From the NCBI GenBank assembly GCA_028023455.1, contig JAQFVV010000457.1, forward strand, positions 250,001 through 314,000: a DNA stretch of 64,000 bases. The letters are read 5' to 3'. Below are positions 24,701-39,700 of the stretch, piece after piece. Made by a program: the position numbers and the translations under genes. How positions within the stretch are numbered: position 1 is the first letter of the stretch; every line of letters starts with the position of its first letter. The notes beneath the pieces were generated by a model. It was not told the origin of the DNA. It searched no databases and saw nothing but the letters and a program-made list of their open reading frames with translations. Origin of the DNA: Epiperipatus broadwayi (Eukaryota; Onychophora; Udeonychophora; Euonychophora; Peripatidae).

Positions 24701-27700
24701 CATTTACTAATTACACCAATGCATCCAACCCATTAACCCAATTTAACTGCGAAACAAATAACCTAAGATCAACCCTCCCTTTAATTAAACTAACACAACT
24801 TTACGATCTATGCAGCCATCCATACCCAACTTAAATTTAACATGATTTAAAAGTTTAGCTTAACAGAAAAGAAATCATAATAAACACTTAAAAGAACAAA
24901 AAAAAAAATTAATGGAAATGATTTTAAAACTACATATGATAAAAGTAATTATTAATAAATGATTTAGTTGGTCAGATAGGAATTTATATTTATATTTAAA
25001 TACTGGAAAAGTTTCATAGTTAAAGTTCATTAGTTATATAGAGTTCTTATGGTTTTAAAAGAGAAAGTCCATATTTTTTAGTTGCTTGTAATTTGGATCC
25101 CTTTGTTTCTAATTCCCACGACATCCTGGGGAGACCGGTATGCTGTTTGCTGTTTTATTGGTATTCATCCGGAGGTCCTTTACTGTAGCTGGTATAGTTC
25201 TTTGAGGCTTTTATTGCAGGACCCTGATGTCCTGGGGTCTGCAATATAGGAAAACGATATTTCATTTCTTCTTTTAGAAAAACTGATGGGATTGAAAGTG
25301 CATCTTTTCAATCCTTTCTCCAACTCTCCCAGACTTAACACATATAGCTCACACAATAATTTATTTCTAATCTTTTTTTTTTTTATATTAAAATTGCGGA
25401 TTGACTGGACAATATGTCATGATGATGATGATTCTTTCGCTGTGGATCGTTTCCTGGGGGATTTTTTTATTGGCTATTCTGATCTTATTGTTTTTCTTTT
25501 CTATCTGATCTTTAATTATAAATTTTGAGATGCCCAAGAGCTAGTTTACTTAAGACTAATTAAAAATAATCATTTCCATTTTTAGCCTTTTACACAATAG
25601 TATTTAAATTTTGTATATTCTTAACGATATATTTTTATCAAGTTTTTTCTTAAAATTTAGTTTTAAAATACTTTTTCCTTTTTTAATAAAGTTTCTTTTA
25701 ATATTTTTCTATCTGTGCGATTTTATATATATACGAGTTTAGATGACTTTTAATTTTCAATTTTTAAAAACAAATTTTTATTTGCGAACTTTTTATTTTT
25801 AATTTCTAATTTTACTTATTATAATAATGTAATAGCATGGGTGCCCATTATATATCAGTAAACTTGCTTAAAAAAAAAATTACTTAGGGTTAGTAATTAC
25901 GGTACACGATTAACGACATCAATTTACAAAGACATTCGGTTAGTAATTTTACAAAAAGAGATTACATACAAAAAAAAAAATGTTGACTACCATTTTCCTA
26001 TGAACCATCCACGCTTATGCCTCCTCCCCCCCCAAAAGTTCCCTTTTCTCTACATTTCATTTTTAACACCCGGCATGATAAGCAAATTATTTATTTAAGG
26101 AGGTTGCATTGGAATGAATACATTTTAAGAAATAATGAGTTTATACATGTATATTTGTAGCCAGTTATATATACCACCAACTTATTTATGTTTAATTGAA
26201 ATGCTTAAATAGGGTTACACTGAGGTAGATTCCCAAAAGACACTCATCGTAAGATGCCACATTTAGAATCATAAACTTACGTGGCTGTGCGCGCCTATAC
26301 GCATTAAAGCATAATATATATTTTTTAAAAAAAAACTTATACTAATTGCAACGTTTTGACTTTTTCTTTCTTTTTTTAAAAATAAATTTACAATTTAAAA
26401 TTATTAATATATTTTCTTTCTCGTGTTTAATATATGTGCTATTTCTTTCTGGCAGTGCTTTTATAAGATTTAAAGTATACAGCTTTATGTAATTAGATAA
26501 AATATTTCATTTAAAAAAAAATTTAATCAAGGTACTCGTGGTTTATTATACATCATGCCACATTGGGAGTCCAATTATAATGGTAGTGATGTTTTGTGGT
26601 CTTACCATGTCTGCCGTACAAGGACGCCACCAGGCCATTCGAACCTGGAAAATTTATATAGTAGGCAGATACTTACAGTAAGATCCATAATTTAAATAAA
26701 TATGGCTGAAATGCCCCAGTCACTAGCTCACGGAGCAGCAGAGATAATATATATTTTAATTTTAAAGAAATAAAGATAATAAAAAATAAGAATAAGCCAC
26801 TGCCAGATTAACAATACACCGAAACATTTATTTTGCACATATATAAAATTTAGAATTATTTACTTTTGTATAACTTTTACTTTAGAACTTAATTTAATTT
26901 AAATTTTAACCTTTTATTTTAGAAGTTCGCACAGATGAATTCATTAATATTTTATTAGAATATCGAGTATGGATAGACTACATAAATTTCACTTGAAAAA
27001 GAAAATATTCTATATCCCTTATTTAACCCCAGGCCAAAAGTTCACAGTCAAACTAATGCCAATCTGTCTGATATATCGATGTATTCAATGGAACATGAAT
27101 ACGACAGCACAATATCATAGTGTCAGAAATGTACATCTGAACAGCGTCATTATAGAAGAAATTGTCCCTTGTCCAGTACAGGAATGCTACGTCTGTCTGG
27201 CAAGAAGAACAGTACAAAAAAAAAAACTCCATAGGAAGGGATTGTGGTCTTTTTTGCTGACATACGATCCCATTCCATAGGCTAAAGGGTGATCCAAGGA
27301 GCAGAGAATACTATCTGATTCCAATGGTCAATAAGAAATAGGCTTATTTTGCCCAAGTACAGTGTATAATGTGATCCTGCATGTAGTGGATCTTCATGTT
27401 ACATTTACTAATTACACTGATAGATCTAACCCATTAACCCAATTTAACTGCGAAACAAATAACCTAAGATCAACCCTTTTTTTAATTAAACTAACATAAC
27501 TTTACGATCTATGCAGTCATCCATACCCAACTTAAATTTAACATGATTTAAAAGTTTAGCTTAACAGAAAAAAAAATCATAATAAACACTTAAAAGAACA
27601 AAAAAAAAAATTAATGGAAATGATTTTAAAACTACATATGATAAAAGTAATTATTAATAAATGATTTAGTTGGTCAGATAGGATTTTATATTTCTATTTA

Positions 27701-30700
27701 ACTATTGGAAAAGTTTTATAGTTAAAGTTCATTAGTTGTATAGAGTTCTTACAGTTTTAAAAGAGAAAGTCCATATTTTTTAGTTGCTTGTAATTTGGAT
27801 CCCTTTGTTTCTAATTCCCACGACGTCCTGGGGAGACCATTATGCTATTTGCCATTCTATTGATATTCATCCGGAGGTCCTTTATTGTAGCTGGTATAGT
27901 TCTTTGTGGGCTTTTATTGCAGGATCCAGGTGTCCTGGGGTCTACAATATAGGAAAATATTTCATTTCTTCTTTTAGAAAAACTGAAGGGATTGAAAGTA
28001 CATCTTTTCAATCCCTACTCCTTCAACTCTTTTGGATTTAACTCATATAGCATACACAATAATTTATTTCCAATCTTTTCCTTTTTATATTAAAATTGCA
28101 GATTGACTGGACATGATGTCATGATGATGATGATTCTTTCACTGTGGTCCATTTCCTGAGGGATTTTTTTATTGGTTATTCTGATCTTATTGTTTTTTTC
28201 TCCTATCTGTCTTTTAATTATAAATTTTGAGATGCCCAAGGGCTAGTTTACTTAAGACTAATTAAAAATAATCATTTCCATTTTTAGCATTTTACACAAT
28301 AGTAATTAAATTTTGAACATTCTTAAAGATATATTTTTATCAAGTTTTTTTTTAAAATTTAGTTTTAAAATACTTTTTTCTTTTTTAATAAAGTTTTCTT
28401 TTAATATTTTTCCATCTGTGCGATTTTATATATATACGAGTTTAGATGACTTAATTTTCAATTTTTAAAAACAAATTTTTATTTGTGAACTTTTTATTTT
28501 TCTTATTGCATTCTTTCAGTCTATTTTCTGTGGCAATAAATAATCTACTTTCAGAAATAGAAATTAAGAATACACATCTACACTAAGAAGTTTAGCAAAA
28601 AATCATAAGTAACAATTTTATGTAATGTGTTAAATGGGGATGAATATTAAATCCTATATATATATTCTTGGTGTCATTAGACTTTCAAAATGCCTTATAT
28701 ATATTGTATGGAAAGATCTTTTAGAATAAATATTTTTTCATAAACTCCACCAAAAGGATGTGGAAGAACAAGTCCTAGGGGGTTGGGTGCCAAAAACGGC
28801 AGGAGAATTACTCCCCAGTTTAAACAATAAAGATTTATGATCCATTTAATTTAACTATTATAAAAGAATACATAGAAGGATACAATTATAAACAGTTTTT
28901 TTATTATTATATTATTATAAATATATTAAAAATAAGATTTAATTATTGCTTATTGAAAGAACAAAAACAAACTTTAATTAAAAGTATACTGTGCTAAAAC
29001 ATTTAATAATTTATTTTTTATTGAATAAAATGAAGGTATTAATCATCAAACTAAAAATAAGTAGGAATATGTTAACAGTTTATTTAATTTTAACAAACAA
29101 GATTTAAATTTTATTTTTATCAGTTTAAAAAATAACTTTGAAATAAGATATGATGATACAATTTAATTAAAAGATTAATATTAAGATTATTATGTATTCA
29201 TTTAAAATTGTCAGGAATATATGAAGGAATTCAATAACACCATGTTTAATATAACCTTGAATTAAATAATACAACTCCTCATTGAATACCATTCAGAATG
29301 GCAAGTATTCCACAATATCATATAGATATAAAAAAAAGTTTTAAAAAAAACTTTTTTGTTGACCAGCAGATAGTAATTTTTGATAATAAAAGATAATGAT
29401 AAAATAGCTTTTAAGCAGTCCACTGCTGTGCAAAGATCTATCTAATAGTTCTCCATGAAGGAATAGTGAAGAAGATGTTTTCGTTTAACAAAAATCACTT
29501 TGTGGATGATGAAATTATGATATGTTTTTCTAAGCTTTACCATAACTTTAATATTGGATGGTCAACGGGGCTGACTATCTGAAAAAAAAAAAGTTTGATT
29601 TTGACTAATATATTTCCAAGTTTACTCACTTCTTATTTGAACCAAAATTATAAGCATATATATAGCTATTTTATTTATAATAAAGATATATGAAAATTTA
29701 TAATAGAAATTTATGCAGTCTTAGCTTGGATGAAAGATCTAATGATTTTTTCATGTAGTTAGTGTGTGAGTATGTTTATTTTTTATTGTACCAGCATAAG
29801 TCTATTATATTTAAAAAATTATATATATATAATTAATGATAATGAATTTGTTACTCCTGTTTTGTGATGTCCAATACAATTATTTAAGTTTGAAATTAGA
29901 TATTCAATCATCTATGCACTTTATTACTGTTTCACAATGTTTTAATTACTATCCTCTACAGTTTCGATTACCTCTTCAGAACTACAACATAATACAAATA
30001 TATGAATATAAATATACATGAACATACAATTTATATACATTATATGTATATAATTAATATATATACACATATAATTATATACAATATAATTACATATCTA
30101 TATGACTATATGCATACAACTTATATGCATTCTATATATACATCTTATAATCATCATTTATTTATTACCTTTTAAATATTATTATATTTTATATATTTTA
30201 TCCTTTTTATATTCTGTATTTATCATTTAAAACCTCCTATAATCATATATATTCTATTTTTATTTTACTCTTATTACTCTTTTATATATTTAACTCTAAT
30301 TTAATATTTTTTATACTTTACATTATTATTATTCATTTTATTAACAATCAATATTTATAATTTATTCATTCAATTATTTATAATTTACTTTAATCTATAA
30401 TATTATTATCTTAATTACATCATAGATATTTCTGGATATGAATATGTATTTGTTTATTACTAATATTTGTAAAAAAAAAAAAAAAGTTTTATATTTTGTT
30501 ACTATTCTTGTCAATTTTTTTTTCAGCTCCTGGTTTCTTTAATCTTATTTTTCCCAGAATTCCATAGGAAAGGCTTACATATGTTAACCTTCCGATCTAG
30601 TCTACCATTTGCAATTCCTGCAGTACTGTATGCAGCTAACAATAATATTGCGGTCCATGTACAGGTTCATTTAGATGCTGCTACTTTTCAGGTAACATTA

Positions 30701-33700
30701 ACACTTTAGTAATTAATTACTGTATTTATTATTATGATTTTTACTTATATTAAATGAAATCATAAATAATATTATCAAATGTAATATTTTTTGAGAAAAA
30801 TGTGAATAATATAAATTGTATTTATATAGGATATTACAGCAAAATAAAGAAAAGGGTGATTATTTTGGTTATTTCTACTTTAACATATCTTTACAGTTTG
30901 CTTTTAATATTAATAATTTGTAATCTATATAAGGTTTGATCATAATTATCAAACTTGGAGATAATAGAGACTATTTTGCTGATAGAGCTAGCTGGACATA
31001 TGGAAATTCACATTTTTAAATAGTGTTATTTGTCACATACTGTTCTATTTATTTAAAATTACTCTATCATTATATGTTATATGTATGTAATCAGTTCAGA
31101 TTACATCAACACCCACATGTACATTTAATAATTTTTTATTATTATCAGTTCAGAAACAAAAATTATAATTTATAAAACATCTTTTTTTGTGATCTGGTGG
31201 TTATAAAAATTTTAAATACTCCTCAGAAAATTTTGTAGCAAATGCCATTAGTATATTTGTTTATAGGAATCTAATCCTGGAGAAAGGTGAATTTTATATT
31301 TATTATCTCATTATCATATTCATTTAAACTCTATGATATAAAAGAGAGATGAGTTACATCTTAAAAAATAACACCATGCCATAATTTAGACTATTTTTGA
31401 AAACCAAATTGATGGTAGGATTGTCATCAGTACCTGAACAGTCAAAACTGAAGTTTTGCATAGTTACTAATTCAAGGGAAATGAAGTGACTGCTAATTTC
31501 ATTATAAATACTACCATTATTTGGCATATCTTCAAAATAAAGGAAGATATCAACAATCAAATATAAAACATTCAAACAGTAACTGTTTATTTTAGAAAAC
31601 TTATTGAAAAAATTAAGTTTCAGTTTTATATTAAGGCAGTATATCACATTGCAACAATAAACTTTTAATATATTAAGGAGATTTGAAATTTATTATGATT
31701 AAATAATAATATATGTTTTGTGCTAAAATTAATTTAATTAAATAAGTCTTAATTTCTTTTCATATATAATGTGTTCAGCTTCTTTTTTTTTTTTTTTTCC
31801 GGAAAACTGATTGTTTTAATGTGCATTTATAATTTCTTTTATGTAATGTGGCATCTTTATTTTAATATGATGAAGTCAAATGACAAAATAAGCATTCACT
31901 TGACTTTTCTATGAATACTAGATCTTTGTATTGATTGTGGCAATTTTTCCAGTGTAATTTTGTACCCAATATTCTTTCAGTATCGAAGGAGCTACTCATA
32001 AGTAGGTAGGTATTCCATAATCATCCTGCTAGCCTTCAAATTATTTGTCAGTTTATAATTATGTAGCTGAATGTTTTTAGTTATAAAGTAAAATAGGAAA
32101 ACTAACCACAAAGGTTTGTCCATTAGTAGATAATAATCTGATGAATAATGCATTTCTTTTTATTTCAGAGAATTTGTATAGAATTTTGTTCTACCATACA
32201 CTATTTTATCCTTTTATTTATTAATTAATACATATATTAATTTAAAAGATTTTCTGGCACTTATAGATGCAACATTGAATATAATAGGAATTTTTCCATG
32301 AAATAATCTAGATAAAATTTCATCTGTGATATAATCAGGCAATAAACAATTAAAACTGGAAATACAAGTTGAAACCATTAAACATCACATGATCACCATT
32401 TATTATGCTTGCTCATAACTGTTATTAAAATAGGCAAAACTCTCCATATAGTAGTGCCACTCAGTGCAAGCCAGAGTAATCAATGGATGCCAGAAGGCTT
32501 GTGCATAAAATACCTATCTAGTGCTTACTCATCCAATATCCCCAGACTAGTTTCTAGTAGTAAGCACCAGATAGGGATTTTATGCACGAGCCTTCTGGCA
32601 TCCATTGATTGCACTGAGTGGCACTATTGTATGAAGAATTTTTCCTTTTTTAATAACAGTTCTGAGCAAGCATAAGAAATAGTGATCATGTGGTGTTTAG
32701 TGGTTTAACACAAATCCTGCCTAATAGGATAGTGGTGGCTATGGTTATTAAAGAACCAAAGACACCAAAATGTATGGGTATTGAACTGAGTTCAGACCTA
32801 TATGACTATATAAGCTAATGATCTTGAATTGAAAATATTATTGTGATTTCAATTTTATTCTCATAGTTTTGTAGTAAGTAGAGATAAAAGGTGACTGCTG
32901 GAGGGTTGCATTAGATCCTAAGATCTAGGTGCAGTGCTCTCAGATCCAAGGCTCCTCACTGACGAAGGCCACAAGCCAGAAACTAGTTGGGATATTGGAT
33001 GAGTAGGCACTAGATAGGGATTTTATGCACAAGCCTTCTGGCATCCATTGATTACTCTGGCTTGCACTGAGTGGCACTACTGTATGGAGAGTTTTATCTA
33101 TTTTAAGTTGAAACCATGTGATGTATTAAAAGCAATAGTAAATGTTTGATTCACATTAAATAAAAAATGGAATCAATACTCTAGTTGATATAAGAATTGT
33201 AAATCAATCCTGGATAATTTTATAGGTGAGAATTTGAAATATAAAAAGTTCTCTGAATTTTCAAAAACAACCAAACCTTGCCTGAAAAGAGTTTTATACA
33301 TTAATTTAAAGATTTTCACAGACTTATAGATGTAGATTTGAAATATAATGGAATCTCCCTATGTAATAATCCAGATAATTTCAATTATGATGTAACCAGG
33401 CAACAACCAATTAAAACTGGTAATGCATATTGATATCATATAACTCAATAAAAGTAATAATATTCATCTGACCCATATTAATAATCAAGATTATTACACT
33501 GAAAAACCTATATACATATATAGAGACATACACGGCAAAATCAAATGGTACTGCTCATTGTAACTGCAACCATAAAAATTATCGCATCAAATCATCAATA
33601 ACATTATAAAATTCAATTTATTTTGTATATGAGTGTTTGTATATAAAAGATCTCTTTCTCACTGCACCATTTTATGTCAGTATAATCAGTGCATTCGATG

Positions 33701-36700
33701 TTCACGCAGCTCTGATCTCTGGCTTTTGTCTACATAAAGAAGCTTTATGTGATCAGTAGCAGTGATGAAGTGAATTCAGAATCTGCCAAAAAATTTTTTA
33801 TCTGATAAAATTGAGAAACTTATATAAATTATTTATAGAATTGAAAAATAATAATGAAACAAGATAATTTTTTTCTTCTTTTTTGGATGCAGCAAATAAA
33901 AAATAAATGATTTAATATTACTTTATATGGGAGATGTTTAGGAAGCTATCATTATTCAGCTTTCATATATATATAAAGTATATATAACTGAATTATGACT
34001 TTTTGCAATCTCTATAGTAACTAAGCTAAGATAAATCAGAAAAAAAAGTATTACTTTTAGAAAGCATGATTTAAATTTACAATTATCAGTTTTAACTGGT
34101 GGTCAGCTTAATTAGATCATAACTGAAGTTTATTTAGATAAATACATGGAAATTCTTGCTATATATTTACAAGTATAAAGTCAATGTAAATATGATATAT
34201 ATATATATATATGCATGTCATTCTGGTACATAGATAAAACCGCCTTAAATACCTGATACAAAATCCATAGAAGAATAAAAATATTAATCATCAACCAAGT
34301 AAACACTAATTGGTGGTGGTTTTTATGTTGTTTTTTTTTTAATTGTTTGAAAATATGTAGATATCCATTTATTAAGCCATAATTTAATGTCTAATTAATT
34401 CATAAAATTTTAATCTTTCTTGAAATTATTCAACAAGCTAAAAAATATCCACATTTTATCTGGATTTGAATTCTAGATTGTGAACATGATAAATGGATAT
34501 ACTAACCATTGCATTATGATGTTGGGTTGTATATTTAGTTCATTAATGTTTTTTTTATTAAAAAAAACTAAAAAATATATATAGATAGATTTCTAATTTG
34601 CTTATATTTATATATTTTATTCTTATCTAAAATAAAAATTACCTTTTAATAATGTGTTAAAATAAAATAATTTGACAGTAAAATTTTAACTTATTAATTG
34701 ATTTCATTTGACACAATTTTTAACAAAAAAAATTTTGAATCCAATTGCTTCAGTCATATTGCAGTTATAATAGTTATTAATAATTAAAAAAAGATGTTAT
34801 CAGTTTTTTTTATCTTTGATATCCACTACTGAAAATTACAGTCTTATTTAAAAAAATGAAGTTTCTTACATTGTTAAGCTTTATAAAATTAGTATTGAAA
34901 GTTTAGAAAAATACTAATTTCAGAAATCCTTGCAATATTTTAATAATTAACTTAATTAGAAAAAATATTTTGCAGTTAATTCTTCACAACCTTGCATGAG
35001 TAGTTATGAGTAAAGTGGAAATACTTTGCATATAAAAGCCAAATCAAAGTAAAAAGTAGTTCTGGATTGGATGAGGCTGATAAAATGTATAATTCTTCAT
35101 TTCCCACATCTACTAATTTTAAAGAATAAATGAATTGAGGGGATCCTAAACAAAAATAACAAGATATCAAAACAGTTTTGTTTTGCTGGAATGAAAAAAT
35201 AACCAGATCAAGAAAAAATTAAAACTGGAAGATTAAAATTTAATATATAATTACATCCACACCTCAAGTAAAATGATCATGAAGATTTTCTAAATAATGA
35301 TTGACTGCAAAGGAAATAATGTATTAACTGAACTTCATTCTGTAATCATATTGTAGAGCTATAATAATGTTTCAAGCTCTAAATAATTCCTTTATTTAGT
35401 TTTACTGAATCATATTCATTACTTAGTGTGTGATGGTTCTTACATATTATGAGATATCTAAAATATTGTAACTAGTTTTAATAGAATTTTATTTTTCCTT
35501 TCTTTATATATCAGTTACATACTCCTGTTACCCCCCCAGATAAACTTATTAAAATCAGATAAATTTGGAACAAACCAAGTTTTTCTTGACTATTATATGT
35601 AACCCCATAAATCTGAATTTAAAACATGTATGGAAATGGGACATTTTTTCAGATAGCTACAGATATTTTAAGCAATCTGAGAACTCTTTCAAACAGAGAA
35701 TTCATTGTAAACCCAGTTACAGATCTGTTCCAAAATCCTAATTTATTAGCCTAAAACATAAGATTGAATAGTTCAAACTCATCTTAAAGTATGTGGTATA
35801 GGCAAGAGTTTTTTCAATGAGATCTTCAAGCATGAATGAGGTCTAATAAGCAGTACTATACTGATTATAATATATGCAGTTTCATAGTTAGTTGTAATAT
35901 TCATGTTTTCTCTTGATTAGATATTTTGTTTTCAGGGAAAATATAATGTTTTAAAGCTTGATGACTGTAATTTCTGATATGGAAAGTTTCATAAAATATA
36001 TACATATGTTGGATTTATGGTTATTAGACTTAAGTATACCATACTCTACTCTGTGATGTTATGTAAAATAGCTTGTCTTTAAGAAAAGTCAGTATAGCTA
36101 TAAATCAAATTAAACATTTCTTTCCTCCAAACATCTTATGTACTCCAATAAGCTGATCCACTTTTTACTCATTACTACTAGTTATTTCTCTGTGATTCTA
36201 AAACAGATTGGTGCTGTCTTCTTACTAGAATAGGGAGCATAAAAATAATGATTCAGCAGAATATAATTCAAATAATAAGACTAATTTTATTCTAAACATT
36301 CTTATTTGTAATAAAATTAAAAATAACACTTTAGGCAAAAGCAGTCTCTTTATTTTAAAATCTCAACAGTCTTTGATATATAATTTTGAAAAAGCTTCAT
36401 TGAACACCAAAAAGATTAAATAAGTTACATAACTTTGAATTACTAGTACCACGTCTTTGGCATATAATATATCTGGTTTGTTATTTAAAAATAAAGTTGA
36501 ATCATGGCATCAGAGTTAGATGTACAACTTTATTCCAGGGACCATCTTATTTTCAATATCTTTTGTTCAGTTTTATTCTACATTATGTCTGGATATTTGT
36601 TTTTAAGGTTATGAACAATAATGTTAAATGAAACCCATTACAAGGAAACAATCATGATTCATATGTCTGAACAAGCAGATGTTCCTCAAAAAAGATAAAA

Positions 36701-39700
36701 TGTCATTTTCATCTTAATATTTTCTTTATGTTAAAATATATCAACATTAAAGAGGACACTTTTCAAAAAAGGATTAAACTATTAGTTAGTTTTAAATATA
36801 TATATATTGTGCCCTTGTCTGTAGGTCATAATAAGGTAGAAAGGTCAATTACTAAAAAAAATTTTAAATTTTAAGTTATATCTGTATGATGTATAAATAA
36901 TAGTAGGATAATTAGATTTTATAGTACAATTTAAAGCTGAAAATACCTGGTATCTAAAAATGTAATAAATTATTTTAAAAGAAAACAGTTAAATAAAGCT
37001 TAATAATATCCTTGCTTATGGTTGTAAAAGCTGGCCATATAAAATAATACAGCTATAAATAGTTAAAAGTATATTAATAATTTGAGTATAATATTTTAAA
37101 ACTGATAAATTAAATAAATGCTATATGCAATGTATAATTGTATTTAATAATCAAAATTAATAGAGTATAGTTTAAAATAGACTTTAGGATGGTGAGAGTT
37201 ATATTTAGTTCAACATTTTAAAATTATTTTCCAAATTTTTTATAAAATATATCAGTTTTGGTAATTGAGACCGAGACGTAAATAAAAAATCATTTGATAA
37301 AGTTAGTAAAAACGTGACTGTATATTATATACCTTCACACACACGCTTGTTAAAATAATAATAAGGTTTGTGAATTTGAAACTAAATATAATTGCCATCG
37401 ATCATTAAAATGAAGGTTTAAATGTTAAATATTATTTTAATAATTATTTTAAAGTTTAAATAATTTTTGTAAAAGTATAATTGAATTTAAAAATATAGTC
37501 TAAATAATATTTAAGACATGACGTCATTAATTCTTTATTTTAAACGTCTATTCTGTTATAAAACTAAAATGGATAAATTTGTTCGCGCTAAAATAAAGTT
37601 ATTAACCAATCAACGGGGGTAAATTAGCAGACAAAATATAGGAATTATACAGAGCGGGGAGAAGGAATGTGTAAGTGAAAGGGAAAGTAACACATTTTTG
37701 TAGCTGATAACACCGTAGCTGGAAAAGTAATATAAATTTAAAATTTTGTATTTATTTAAAAGTTCTTCTGTAACATATAATATATTTTGACTGTATCGAC
37801 ATGAATTGCTAATTTTAAAAGTTATCTTACCAGGGAATTTATTCGAATTTAACCAAAAACCTACATTAGAGATGGAAGTACAAGGGAAAATACCTAAATT
37901 TATTACCGAAGGAAAAATATTTGGAAATTGTCTTAATACAACTTTATTTATGCTCAACCAGAAACTTATTTTTGTCACTCAAAGAAATATAATTTGGACG
38001 CTATATGAAAATTTAAAAGAGAAGTTACATGCCGTCAGGAAAAAATTATGACGCACAAAATTTATAAGGCTACTTTAAAGTTATGTTATTCTTCTCTATG
38101 GAAAAATTTAATCTGCGTTTTATTATAAAGAAAATAATGATGAAGAAAGAGTGTTTATCTTTTAAAGGGAAACATTATTAAAAAATATAGTACAAGAATT
38201 TTGAAATAAAGAAGAGTAAAGAAAAATATGAAAGTGCTATTATGGATTTTATAGAAAAGGAGCCGAAAAAACTTTATCTTATCAGAAAAAATATTACAAA
38301 GTACTCAATGGAAGAAATGTTTGATCTAGAAAAGATAAAATTAAATTACTCAATGAAAATGGATCCATGGAAACAGAAGATTTTATTGAAGATTTAAATA
38401 AAAGTACGTACAAGATGCATCGGAAAAGTCGCGCGGGAAATATTAGCAGACAAGAGTAAAAGAGAATGCCATGAATTAATAATTGTATACAATATTGTGA
38501 AAAAAACCAAGGATTGTCGTCTATGAAGATTTATTAAACAGAGCTATTGTTTTACTTTAAAATAGAACATTAAGTGACTGAATGAAGAAATAAAAATATA
38601 TTTTTTTTTTAGCTTAAATATGAACAGTTCAAGAAAGTCTGGTGAAGAAGTATCGTAAATATAATTTAAATATTTTTTTTACTGATTATATTTAAAGTAT
38701 AAATGCTATATTAGATTAGGGAAAACATATAAACATAAATTTAATAATGAGATTTAAATATAATAGCTTAATAGAATGATAGAAATATTGTTTTGAAAAA
38801 TAAAAAGTATGTATGGAATTTTTATATCTACAAGAATTAATGGAATGGTGAAGCCTACAGAACATGATCGAGAAGATCAAGATCATTTTGGTAATTTTGG
38901 TATTTATTCATAATGCATAATGTATTTTTTTCAGATCATCTATTGAGTAAGAATGATGTGTGAAAGTTTTAAAATTATAAGTACACATTTTATACAACAT
39001 TAAAACATATTCTGAGATAAGAATAAATTTTAAATATGCATGCAATAAATTATTTCAAGTATAATTAATAGTATAAGTTGTCAAAACAATTGTGTGATTC
39101 TTTTGAACTTTCATGTAACAAAGTATTAGATATTTTAAAATAGTTTGTATATGATAAATATACGAGAAAAGTAGTAAAATATTTTCTTAGAGAACAGTTG
39201 TATAGTTTTGAAATAAAATGAATTTTATTATTGTTAGAAATGTAGATAAGAATTTGTCGATGTACTGTATAGAAAAATCTAGAGAAATAATATCGGATAG
39301 TGACTTGGTAGTACTAGTGTAGAGGAAACCAAGATGATGTTTTGCTAAGAAATAAGAAAAATAAAGTATTTGGATCATAGTTAGTTTGTGTGATTTCAGT
39401 ATAGCTATCTAAGCACTATCACTGAACACATATATTTTGGGCAGTGTCTTTACGTATTTTTAAAATTCTTTGATGTTATATAAAGCTGAAGAAATAGCTT
39501 TAGCATCACTCCTATAATAGAGGTGGGTAGACAGACAAAGGTCGCTCCTCTATAGTGTTTTAATTCACTGTGCCATTATTGTCAAGGTTTATGACGGATA
39601 ATATTCTAGTTATTTTGATCCTGTGCATCTATTTTCGCTATCCTTGTTTCGTGAATCTGCATCGTCAGAAAGATATTTTATAGAAATAATGAATAAAATA

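Larger units (their letters stand above)
32366..33117 (+). mobile_element. FB1 hammerhead repeat, composite insertion with 13-bp target duplication
   Basis: The direct repeat AAGTTGAAACCAT at 32366-32378 and 33105-33117 bounds a 726-bp insertion. Inside, an inverted partial copy (32379-32557) faces a full-length + oriented monomer (about 32556-33001, roughly 445 bp), followed by the start of another monomer (33002-33104). The inverted arms 32379-32531 and 32559-32706 are close to perfect complements around a loop holding half of a ribozyme. Monomer landmarks: TAGGCACTAGATAGGGATTT, CTTCTGGCATCCATTGATT, GAGCAAGCATAAGAAAT, TGAACTGAGTTCAGAC, then the hammerhead. The frame 32409-32675 is non-coding repeat sequence. 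Confidence 0.88.

Noticed and set aside
23922-28500. Interpreting the paired 1.9-kb units as LTRs of one retrotransposon
   Set aside because: The 790-bp interior has no gag/pol, primer-binding site or polypurine tract, and the units do not end in CA.
32409-32675. 88-codon frame as a gene
   Set aside because: It lies entirely within the FB1 inverted repeat. The same sequence yields an unrelated frame at 56577-56825.
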